NCBI GenBank assembly: GCA_015657535.1
Contig: JADHZB010002023.1
Span: 2,540 to 66,539, forward strand
DNA from: Nephromyces sp. MM_2019
Taxonomy: Eukaryota > Apicomplexa > Aconoidasida > Nephromycida
Reading direction: 5' to 3'
Length of the DNA: 64,000 nucleotides
The notes beneath the pieces are model-generated. The model saw only the letters and a list, made by a program, of their open reading frames with translations, did not search any database and was not told where the DNA came from. Shown in pieces: positions 11,493 to 22,810 of this stretch. Every line of letters begins with the position of its first letter. Within the stretch, counting starts at the first letter, position 1. The position numbers were made by a program, and so were the translations under genes.

Positions 11493-13554
11493 TATATAAA
11501 CTTGAGTTTTAATTTTTACGCCCATTTCGGTAGCCTTTTTTACAATTATCTGCTAATACATTTTTATTTCCGATTAACATGAATAATTTTAAACTATAGA
11601 CTTTTAAAACTCAACTTCCACATCTTAAGAGGGTTGGCTTTTGAAATTTTTATTATAATTTAAAGAGCCTTTATCATTATCACAATGTCTGAAACATACA
11701 AGTTTGAACTATATCAGGAACTAAAAAGAGTTAACATATGCTTCTCACAAGTCAACAAACTGATTTAAAAATGTAGTTATTGATAAATATTAACAGCTTC
11801 TCCCTCATGAATTGAGGAATTGTACTTTATATTCCAGAAAGGATCTATTTATATAAATCTTGTTATATTTCTGCTTGATCTGTGAATAAAACACTTATAA
11901 AATCAATTGTTTGATTTAACCCTTAAAAACATACGGCCTTTATAGCGTACTTCAACTCCCGAAATGTGCAGTACTCTTGGAATATATTAAAATACCATGC
12001 CCTGAGACTGACATCTAGATATAATAAAACTTTCATCTCTAGTTAGAATAGCAGAACTCAGAATTTACGTTTCATTCCTTTGCATTTAGCATGTGATATG
12101 AAAATTTGGATTAGGATAATATAAACCCATTCCTAATCATTTGTTACTAGAGTGATTTGATTTTGAATAGAATAAATTACTTCGTAATTTACAGGATCGA
12201 TGTTAACTAGATCCATATGGTCAACCAGATACGAAGCTATTGCAAAGCATCTTGAGATATTTGTCAAGTTATTCTCGCTCTTGATTAATAAACTATTAAT
12301 AAAACAGCTAAGTGCATTGATTAAAAGTCTTTATTCAATTGTTGTTACATTGAGCATTCTTCAATCTTTCTGTCGTGTATCCAGAATAGCATAATGGACA
12401 AATATATTATAATTGAGCTTCTTTACCTCAATAAAAAGCTACTTCTTGTTGTCTCATTGCGCACCATTAAAGAAATTCTTGTTTTTAGAATTATAAAAAA
12501 CTTGCTAAGTAATTCCCTCCTATAATTGAATTTGCTAAACAAATAGGTACACAAATGTAATTTTCTTTACATTGAACAAATTTTAGAATTTTTGCCTTTT
12601 TGCTCGAAAGTAATTGCCATATATTCTTCATTGTTATCAACTTTTGGAATGATTGGGCTCAAACCAATTTTTCTACTCAAGCACCATTCCATTTTGATTT
12701 TTATTCTATAAAAAATTCTTTTGAAAAATAGGTAAAACAAATTAAATTAATTCAACTGAGTAAATCATTCGAAATTTGCGCTACAGGAATAAATTTTTTA
12801 TTCCTGTACATACAATAACAAATCTCTTGGATAAGATATTATTTAAAATTGGATCTATCCTACCCAAAGCATCGAGAATGAAATAATTATCAACGTTTAT
12901 TATAAAGTACTCAAAAATAAACCCGTGCAGAGAACTAGTTTAAAAAACATTTTACTCCAAATTTTTAATGAGCTATGATCCCTAACTTTAAACAATTGTA
13001 AAAATAATCTCATGACTTGGCATGAGTTGCATTCAACGGTATAAACACAACAAGCTTCAACAGTGTAAAAGGATAGAAAGAACCTCCTATATGAACATTT
13101 AGTTGCTTAAATATCTTTTTGGCATCTTGGAGTTTAAAAAATGAATTAAATTTTTCATTTTTTATTAATTTTAAGACTTAGCATGGCTTAGACGCTTAAA
13201 AAAAATGAAATTGAAGGCTACATATTTTAGATTGTAATTAGCAATCTAAATGAGTATGAGAAACTATAATTACAACTGCTTTGAATCCCAACCTGAATGC
13301 CATCTTCTCATTTGTTGTTTTTGACACAATTATCTAAATTATTAGATTCCTAGCAACTAGTTTTTAAAATATTTTGCAATCTAACTGAAAACATCCGTCG
13401 TTTCAAAATAATAAAATTAATATGAAGAAGCCATTAAACCCTATAGCTTAATACAAACAGCGTAAAGATCCTCTAAGTATATCTTAATGATCAGTTCTAA
13501 ATTACCTACACTTTAAGATATTTTCGAGTATATAGGGACTAATCTTTTTAAACT
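11493..13554. other. Intergenic gap, no gene seen
   Basis: About 2.1 kb. The longest frame, a 64-codon leucine/serine-rich one at 12200-12394, has no matching splice partners or recognisable motif and was not called. No RNA gene or repeat array recognised. Confidence 0.5.
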
Positions 13555-14396
13555 ATGGCTACAGAAGCTGTTTTAGAGAGCCAGCTGAGTTCTTTATTAA
13601 ATGAACATAACAACATATCTCCTAATTTATCACCAAATCCAATACACTTTGAACTATCCTCTACCTTATTACCAGAGGCTCTTAGATCTATATACGGCCC
13701 ATCTTTGAACAAGAAAAAGGATAAAAGGAATTCAAGTTTCACTGAATATGAATTGAATGATAAAATAGCAACTCTACGAGAGAAGATTAAAGAATGTAGC
13801 AGCTGCAAAGCCCAATTCAAATGTGATGAAGAAAGGAAGGTATTGGCTCAAACCTCAATTAAGTCCTCTGAGCATAGGATTTGCTTACTTGGCCTAAAGG
13901 TAAAAAGTTTCAGACTTTTTACTATAGCTACTTCATCGATTTTTATTTCTACTCAACAGGTCATTTGTGAAAAGTGCCTACAAGTTATCAATTTGGATAA
14001 CTTAATTCAAATTTCTTCAAAAGCAATATCAAACCCAAGTCCCCAGAGCACAAATCAACTTTCTCAACTTCTCAAACATTATCTTCAAGTAAATAATTTG
14101 ACTTTGAATCAAGCATATAACTTTCAAGATGCTATATCCACGGGATTTGCTATAAAAATACTTATGAAGTATGTATTCGATTTTTTTTATTTTTAGGTGC
14201 CTATTGCCTTCCTTCATTTTTGACACCAAATTTGTATCACTTTCCTAATTACAGGCAAATAAGCTGGACTTATGAAAGCCCTCACAAGACAGTTAATGAC
14301 TTTGTAAAATCACTAAACATCCAAGCTCATCTCAAACTGAGCCAGAGTATAAGTGAAACTCACCAAGCCCTACCCCTCGCTTCAGAAAGCATCTAA
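13555..14396 (+). CDS. Hypothetical protein, 231 aa
   Basis: Three exons (13555-13899, 13960-14168, 14255-14396) close in phase. The first half is polar with a predicted helix (SFTEYELNDKIATLREKIKE) that runs into a cysteine cluster, CSSCKAQFKC. A second CxxC pair (CEKC) starts exon 2, so a small metal-binding knot is conceivable. The C-terminal half is helical and Gln/Asn-rich. No signal peptide or membrane segment is evident. I do not recognise a family. Confidence 0.65.
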
Positions 14397-15303
14397 AGTC
14401 TTAATTTTCACGACACAAAAAGCAAGATCGCAAATCTTTATTAACTAATTTTTCTTAGAAGTAAATTTTATCAACAATCCACCAACACGTTAATATATCT
14501 TCATCATCCAATTAACTTTAAGTATTTATATAATCAAAAGAAAGCTGTTTAATCTGCAAATAATAATATTGCATAAAATTGGTAGTCAGATGTCTCTTCC
14601 AACTGCAAATACCACTCTAGAACACATTTAGAGAGCATCCTAAATATTTACTACCTTGTATAATTATTACCATTATATACTTAATAAGATTCTCTGATTG
14701 AATTTATACCTAAGACCCCTCTAAAAGTTTAAACTCCCAGATTATTTATTTCATAATTATTTTAATTCTTACAATATTTAATAAAATATTGATGACCCTT
14801 CCAAAGCAAAAATAAAAAGTTACATGTATTATATTAATTTGGTTTTGTTACAAATTTAAATTAGTAAATTTTTTCATATAATAATTTCCTAAGCACTTTG
14901 AGGATTTATTTATCTACTTTGTGAAAGGGTCTTGGCCCTTTTTACGCATCTATGATTTATGTTGATATTAATTTGATAATTTCCAATCTGAATCTCATTT
15001 TAATTCAAATATTATTGGGTACAGTTTCTTATGAGTGATATTCGCAACGATACCTGCTAATTTTTTGTAACTAAATAATTTTATCAAATCGTTCTAGAGC
15101 TTAGATTCTCATATTCATGGTAGAGTGTGCTTTAATAAATGATTATTTTATAGCAAATTATTTTAAAAAGACATAATATAAGGAATTTTCAACTAAAATA
15201 TTCTTATAATATATTTGCAAAAGCACCTATTATATATTTAAATCTAGGATTCTAGATATAAATTGAGTGATACTTAGTTGCAAATTGAGGTTCGGAATAT
15301 AAG
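14397..15303. other. Intergenic, no gene seen
   Basis: About 0.9 kb of AT-rich sequence between two plus-strand genes, with no coding potential noticed. Confidence 0.5.
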
Positions 15304-18167
15304 ATGGCTCTTGCACAGTGGTATTTTTGGCACCCGGTTATTAAGCGGGAAGGCCCTCTTAAAGTTCAGTCCCCCAATCGTTTAGTTGTCCTTATGTTAT
15401 ATGGTATAGTAGTTTTTTTTACTGGAAGCACACATTGGGGGTGGGATGGCTTCCAATCAATGCTTTACAAACAAGGTGCATATCATTGGCTGTGTTTTGA
15501 CTCTCATGAAATTATAGATTGTGAAGGTTGTGCATTGGAATTAGTAAAATCAGAAAATAAAGCTGAAGTTTTGGAATCTAGTAGTAGTCAGGTTCTTAAT
15601 TTAGATAAGTCAAATACAATATCAGACATAGTGCATCAGCATAAGGTATCCAAAGTTGAGGAAAAATCAAAAAATAAACAACAATTCGTTAAGGGGCATA
15701 TAGACTGTAGTCATCGGCGGCAAGTTATTGCAAACTTATTTACAACTGCAATTGGATGTCAATTCACATTTTCTATTTTTGCTGGATTGATAGTGGATAG
15801 GTTTGGACCCAAAATTTGCTCAATGTTTGGATTCACATTAATGGCTTTAGGATGGATTTGTTTGTCTTTTGCTTCTCAAAAATATCCTGTTTATTTTCTT
15901 AGTAATAAAATACTAAATTCTTGATATTTGCTTTTAGTGTTATATAGCTTGTTGTATTTAAGATAACTTGATATCTTTCTGTTATATAAAGCTAAATAAA
16001 ATCTAACAAATTGATAAGTTACCAAGGATTTTGTAGTTCACAAGTATTAACCTAGCTTAAAATTTATATTTATAAACTTGCGAAAGCTTTCAAATGTTAT
16101 TTAACACTCAAGATTGTATTGAATAAAATGTATTTGACTTAGATACAAATTGAATCAAACATATTGATCTCAGGTATGAGTTTAATTGGACTTTCTACTG
16201 ATTCAATTTACTTTCCGTTAATTAGTGTTTCCAATTTATTTCCGAAACGTCGTTCCTTGATCCTTACAATATTGGGCTCATTAAGGTCGTGCAGCTTTGC
16301 TATCCCAGTAATTATGAAAGCTATTTTCACTAGTAAGAGCTTATCTTAAAGTGTGAATTCTATCAGTATTCAAGCACAATGCTCAGATATTTAAAATTTT
16401 AACTTCAACTTTTTTTTCTAACAAAAGCAAATTATTTTGGAGAAAATGATCTTTGGAAGATTATATTGGGATATTTGTTTCTATGCCTCCTGCCATGTTG
16501 TCTAATTAGTTTGAAATATGTACCTTACTCGGCCTTTAAAATCTCTCTTTCTTTAAAAGAAGTTGGAACTGTTCTGAATTCTGTTGAAGTTGAAAAAACC
16601 CCAGTCAATGGTTCATGGAATGTTGATGAAAACAAGGATGATAGCCTCCAAGATTTAAAAGAGTCAGCTCGAGACTTAAAAAGTGGTATATAGCAAGAGT
16701 AAAGATCAATGTTTTAAATATATATGATATGAACGCTACTTTCTTAGGAATTTTTGACCTTCATGAAGATAAGTTACCCATATCACAAAGTTTTTTTGAT
16801 GATATTTATGAGGATGAGAAAAAAATACAAAATGATTTTGATTTGATTATAAACAAGATGAAGGAGGAGAAAAAGGAGAAAATCATAAATTTAATCAAGA
16901 AATACATCCTTACAAAACGATTTATACTCATAATTCTTATATTTTCTAGTAATTTGATAAGGGTAAGGTAATATTTTTAAATAAATCAAAAAAATAATTC
17001 ACTAGAAACAGTTGCTATTTGTTTAAATCTTCAGAATGAATTTTTTACGAAATCACATAATGAACTTCTTAAAAGTGAAAATGGACTTGTTTTAAAGTAT
17101 TTTTCTGTGTTTAACGTGGCATCATTCCTGCCTGCACCACTATTTGGATTCCTTGGTGACAAGTTTGGAGCAATTACTTCTATACAGATTCTAAACTTGG
17201 CTGTAAGTAACACTAGTATTGACCTAAGAACTTACTTTTCAATTAAAATATCTTAAATACGCTTTAGCATATTTAAAGTAATTTTATTTATTGCTATGTA
17301 GCTTGTTTATGAAAAATTGAATTACATCCAAAGAATCATTTCTTTTAATTTGCCATGCTAGCAAAGGCATAATCATCATGCTTTTTATCTTTTCTTAGGG
17401 TATTTTACAATATTTATTTGTTTGCTTTGAAAGCACTACAAGCAAGTTCATATCGGTGTTGTGTATGAGTCTTTACAATTCATTTGTTCTAAGTGGCCTT
17501 TATTGCTACATTAACAGTAAGAAGAATAGCTTATAAACCTATATTAAAATGTTTTAAGAAGCCTAATATAAACCCTTTAGCTGCATTTCCTTCCAAACAT
17601 TTTGGGAAATTATCTGGAATAGCCTCACTTTTTGGTGGCTGGGTAAGATTTTGTGTTGGAATTATCAACAATCCATTTTACCATGCTAGATTTGAGTAAA
17701 TGTCTTACCAAAAAATTGATTGCTTCCTGGGTTTTCATATATAAATGTTGTGTAAACTATTTCACTACTTCATAAATGTTGTGTAAACTAATTCACTATT
17801 TCATAGATGTTGTGTAAACTAATTCACTATTTCATAAATGTTGTGTAAACTAATTCACTATTTCATAAATGTTGTATAAACTATTTTATCAATTAATTAA
17901 CTACTAAACAACTTTTATAATTCAGTTTCTAGTTTTGAGTATACCATTATACAAGGTTTCACAATATTTAGGATCATTTACAATCCCTGTCTATATAATG
18001 TTGGTGAGTTCAATCTGTTATAATTAAACTCGAAACATCAAAATATTACTAGATTCATTTAAATATTTATGATGACCTACAAAATTTGTATTCTTATACT
18101 TCAGGGCCTAGGGGTAATTAATGCAATATTGCTCGAAGCATTAGCTAGAGCTAAATTATCTATCTGA
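15304..18167 (+). CDS. ApiAT/SLC43-like MFS amino-acid transporter, 572 aa
   Basis: Exons 15304-15901, 16174-16332, 16428-16685, 16748-16962, 17035-17202, 17399-17516, 17581-17642, 17926-18003 and 18105-18167 give 572 residues. After the first helix the motif GWDGFQSMLYKQGAYHWLC matches the SLC43/ApiAT pattern of a Trp-rich loop ending in a conserved Cys. The MFS signature GLIVDRFGPK lies between helices 2 and 3, and a second copy (FGFLGDKFG) opens the C-terminal half. SVSNLFPKRRS between helices 4 and 5 is typical of the family. A long charged loop (residues ~80-140) and a long cytoplasmic central loop separate the helix bundles. ApiATs move amino acids across the parasite plasma membrane. 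The exon 1/2 junction has an alternative (start of exon 2 at 16144 with a weaker donor). The intron before exon 8 carries a 31-bp repeat array. Confidence 0.8.
17741..17886. repeat. 31-bp tandem repeat inside an intron
   Basis: Five copies of a 31-bp unit built on ATAAATGTTGTGTAAACTAA, each followed by TTCACTATTTC and differing at one to three bases. The array sits in the intron at 17643-17925 of the ApiAT-like gene. Confidence 0.9.
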
Positions 18168-18721
18168 CATCCTCTGTAAATTTTTTGATATTGAAACTTA
18201 TTTTAACCATATTGAAGTATAAATCTAAAATAGAATAAATCTTGTCTAATTTGTGCCATTTATGTAAATTTATAAATTTGAATGATCAATGATTCATGGC
18301 AAACAGATATGTCTAAAGTGTCAAATGCTAATGTATTGAAATAGAACCAATTTTATTTGGCTTTAGTTTCCTCATGGTAACTGTTGATTATTTCGTAATA
18401 TGAGGCAGCTTAAAATAGTATCATATCATAAGAATAATAATACCATACTCTTGCCGTCAGAAGTTTATTATAAACAGTGAAATTAGATAGGTTTCAGAGA
18501 TTGTGTTATATATCTGAATCTGAGCCTATTTTTTGATGCTATATGATACAATCTATTGTGACACAACTAAAATGTTAAGCAAGCAAATAAAGATACTTGA
18601 AGGATTCAAGAGTGGGTTTTGTGATAGTTTTATTTGAATATTGCTAGCTAAATGTGATAAGCTTTAGAGTTTAGGGTATAGTCGACATCATATTCTTAAG
18701 GTTCTAAGTTTAAAACTGGTA
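18168..18721. other. Intergenic between converging genes
   Basis: About 550 bp between the 3' ends of the MFS transporter and Ku70 genes. It should hold both 3' UTRs. No gene seen. Confidence 0.6.
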
Positions 18722-21700
18722 TTATTTCCCAGGGTCCTTATCAAACATTTTCTTAATCAATTCAATTAAGTCCTTTTTATTTCCTTTTACCTGAAGAGAT
18801 GATTATTTAGTTCAAATTGTAGTTGGGTATAATTGATTGTTTAGATTTTTTTCGGGTTGCATTAAGTGTAATCTCTAAGATTCATCTTAAAGAAATTGCT
18901 ATAATTACCGTTGATGATTGGGAAGATAGAAAATCTTTCAATTGAGCTACAGTAAGTTTAGATAAATTGTCTTCATGATAAAGCTCCTGAAATCAATAAA
19001 GCATATTTATACGGACATTCTTTCACCAAATTATGAGCCGAATGAGTTTTTAATACCTTAACTAGTGATTCATCCACTTTCTTTTGTTCCATACTATGCT
19101 GTGACCTTTTCTTATTTGGTGTGATCTCAATAGGTTTTTCAGGATAAGTTCGATTTACGCTAAATTCATTTGGAATCATACTGGATATACTGATATTATA
19201 AACAGCAAGATTTTACCTATCTTTCCAGTCTATAATCAACTTGATCTTTTCTTGATCTTCATCTGACTTATCATCCATAAATGCATTTGGAGCCAACTCG
19301 AAATCTTCAAGATCAAGGGCCAGAGCCTTTGATTTATTCAAAAAATATTTTTTCTTTGTGGTATCATTTATTTACTCTTGAAAATACTCACTTCCAAGTA
19401 GGCAAAGTGTCGTGCAAGGGATGGGTTAGAGTAATTACGAGGGTCATAATTAGGATCAAAGTAGCCTTCATTTTGAATTGGATAACATTAATTTTATAAA
19501 TTGGACAATTAATAAATTGCTAATACTAACTCATAAGTACGGCTTCAGCTTTATTTGCATTTATCTTATCTTGGTCAGTGGTTGACTCTTGATAAAGTTC
19601 ATTTATTTTGATCAGTGTTTCTGGTGCAATAGATCTTATTTCTTCAATATAGGGTAACTTTATCAAATTAAAGCCTGCTGGCTCTATTTGTGTTTCGTAT
19701 GCATCTAAAACTTCCATCTGAATTTTATAAAGTCAAGAAAGGTTTTGTATTTGATGTTCTTGAAAAGTGTACTTGTGATATAAGAGCCGCCTGACGCAAC
19801 AAAGTTCCTCTTTCAGGTAGCCAATCAACTATGGCAGCCTAAAAGCACATATATTGGAAGAATTATATTTCTAATGTATCTATAAAGACCCCAATGATAA
19901 TATCGAGGAGATTTTAGATCTAAATTAATTAGTTTCACTTTGCGACAGACCATTCTTTGGAGAAACATTGATTGATGAAATGCACTGAAAAGTTTAGATG
20001 AGCCCGCTATTTTTGTGTCATCAGGAGTAACAAAATATGAATGGGTGATGTTGAGGTGAAATTTGATAGAATCAATAGGGACAAATCCTATGAGCTTCAT
20101 AAATGGTTCACCATTGTCCTAAAAATAAAATGTTTGAGCCATAGAGATCATTCATATAGTTTAAAATGCAAAAAGTGAGTTAATCCTTACTCTTAACTCC
20201 ATCATCTTTTGTTGCGATAGTATAATTTCTTCATTACCAAATGGAACAGTGTAAATGATATCCGCTGGATCAATAGGTTTCCCAGTGGACTCAGACTTCC
20301 TAGTTTTTAATAAAAAATTGTCGATTTATTATTAGAGTAAGAGGAAAAAAGCTAGGCTGAGTGTAGGATAAGACAGAAATAGTTTTATTGGTGATAGTGG
20401 AGAAAATAAATCAAATAAATCAAACAGACCAAATTATTTCCTTTTTCATTGGTAACAAAGTCTCAGGATCAACAAGCTTTGGTGTAGGAACCTTTTGTTC
20501 CATGATATGAATACTACATATGACAGCTATTTTCATTTTATCACTAATATTCAGTGTTTGCCTCAGGCCAGTAATTCGCTGAGGTAATTTCTTCCTAATT
20601 CAAAAAAGCAAAAGTATTTGGAAGTTAGTAAGTAATTTTTTAATTAAGTACTAAATTACCTAATTTTATGCTTGAGGTTTTCGAGCCTCAACTTTGAAAA
20701 AATTTTATATTCTTCTATTTCATCATAGTCCACTTTCAAAAGATCAATATAAAACTTTGATATATCAAATGAAAAGCCTTTTTTGGTAAAAAAATTTATT
20801 TTTTTAATAGGGTTGATTAGATTTCAATATATATATGTTGCCTAATACTGAGTGAGGTAGTAATGTTCAATTAGTGAGTACATAGTTTTATGTAGCCTAA
20901 ATAGGGAAGTAAACTAGTATACTAAACCTCTAATAGTTGAAATTTAAACTTGTAATGTAAATTAATTATTTCCACAAACCTGGGATTTCAAAGGAAAATA
21001 GTTGAATTGAAGCATAGTTCTTCCTTATATCTTCTGCTCTGTTAAGATTGAATAAAATAAACAAAAATTTCCAAGAACTCCTTAAAATAGAATAAAAATT
21101 ATAAAAGTAGAACTGCAGTCTTAACTCAGTAAATTAAATATAATTTGATAAAATAAGCCAAATTTAGAGAGATAAACGACTGTTAAAGATTTTGAATTGC
21201 ACATAACATTACCTATTAATAATTGCTGATGCTTCATTTTTACAAGGATCGTCACAACTCGTAAATAGTGAAACTTGACAATTATATCGCTTTTTATTAG
21301 CATTTTCCTTCTTACACAAAATGTTATTAGTTACCCAAAAAACATCTATTAAAGGTGTAATTATTAATAAATATTGGAAAACTATTTCATCGATTTTATC
21401 TCAAATTAGTTTTAAGCTTAATTGTTCTATGTAGAAGCGATATAATTTTTGAATTCTAAAGCATCATTACCTGCTAAAGACACTAGTTCCAGGTCAATGC
21501 CCCCATATTTTGATTGAAATTCTTTCCAAGACAAATTTGAGTCAGCAGATATCCTTTTTATTCTCTGAGGAGTTAGAGTATCAAAATCCAAAATAGTGTA
21601 AATACCTGAGTTTAGTGTTTAAGCTTATGGATTTTAGTCCTATAAGATGCATTGAAGGTGGAAAGGTTAATACTGTACCTGGTACACCCATTCCATTGAG

Positions 21701-22339
21701 GAAATATTTAGTATTGAAAGCGAGAATTCCAAATCTACACCTTGGATGACTAATGACTTTACGCTTCATATTTTCTAGAGCCATATTCATGAATTCCTAA
21801 AATGAATAAGTGAAGTTTCTTGAAATCAAAATCACCAGTAAGATTGGATTAAAAATTAGATAAACAAAGTACTTTTATGCAATTGATTTTCTATTAACCT
21901 GCCACCAGTTGCTTTCTGAGCCATCTACGATTTCAATGGTGGTGAATAATTCAGGCCTACAATCAATTATCCAAAGTTCAGAGGCTGTATGCCAGTTTGG
22001 ATTGAAATCAAAATCTGATGAACCATATGCGCTAAGTTCACCTCCAGTGTTTGTAGACTCAACATCTGAGAATAGTGAAAGTGAATGTATTATCATGAAA
22101 AATACAGTGAAGGTGTGTATATATGCATTGTTTGGTTATTAGATAAAGTAATTTTTACAAGCACACAGCTGTTGAATATTATGTTAATGGAGTTTCGTGG
22201 AACCCTTTACGTTCAAATTCGAATTCTTAAAAGTTAGGGTTCGAAATAAGTCATTTATCAAATTTATGATTAGCTCACCTTCCCATAAAGAACTATCCTC
22301 AGGGCTTAAGAAAAACTTGCTTGTGCTTTGATCTTCCAT
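18722..22339 (-). CDS. KU70: Ku70 DNA end-binding protein with SAP domain, 666 aa
   Basis: Seventeen exons: 22339-22279, 22065-21899, 21796-21679, 21605-21471, 21345-21213, 21038-20980, 20777-20660, 20594-20430, 20299-20191, 20118-19890, 19828-19773, 19717-19531, 19465-19392, 19326-19217, 19189-19057, 18986-18909 and 18790-18722. Ku70 pairs with Ku80 to bind double-strand DNA ends and start non-homologous end joining. Domains in order: an N-terminal vWA-like domain (ASELWIIDCRPELFTTIE; DVFWVTNNI; KKRYNCQVSLFTSCDDPC; FDISKFYIDLL), the Ku beta-barrel (MKLIGFVPIDSIKFHLNI; GSSKLFSAFHQSM), the Ku core/C-arm (IEPAGFNLIKLPYIEEIR; YSNPSLARHFAYLEALALDL) and a terminal SAP helix-extended-loop-helix (LSKLTVAQLKDFLSSQS; GNKKDLIELIKKMF). 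SAP is the feature that separates Ku70 from Ku80. Length is close to the usual 600-650. The acceptors at 19828 and 19189 each have one plausible neighbour. No break or missing segment is seen. Confidence 0.92.
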
Positions 22340-22810
22340 ATAATGTTATCCTAATTAGGTCTGTTTATATGAAGCCTTTTTTGTAATTATTCAGTGCAAT
22401 AGTGAAGCTTATATATAAATGTTACTATTCAGAGCTTTTAAATAGACAGAATTGAGTTCTAGGATAAAAAATAATATTAATATATCATGTATATTGATAG
22501 TAGGTTATAATTTCACAATAATTATTAATACAAAATTGTCCTATAATTAGACCTTCGGGGTTATTTTAATCTAGGCTAGTTATTTTATTGTTCAAGCCTA
22601 ATTCAATGGAGCCTGAAAAAAGAAAGTTTAATTATTTCTAACTGTCTTGTACACACAATTTAACGATGTTTAACTGGGTTTTATTGCTGAACTTAAATCT
22701 TAATAAATTCTCGTCAATTTTCAATATAAAAGTTCCCCAGACTAGAAATCTTCAATGATAGTAATGTCAACACAAGTATTTTGCTTCACATATTTAATCA
22801 TTTTCTAAGT
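22340..22810. promoter_or_regulatory. Divergent promoter region Ku70 / TRM13
   Basis: A 471-bp AT-rich stretch between the start codons of two genes transcribed away from each other, so both promoters must lie here. No specific motif was recognised. Confidence 0.5.

Noticed and set aside
12200..12394. 64-codon Leu/Ser-rich plus-strand frame
   Set aside because: Low complexity, isolated, no in-phase partners.
13548..13820. 90-codon minus-strand open frame
   Set aside because: Shadow of exon 1 of the plus-strand orphan at 13555, which continues through two more in-phase exons.
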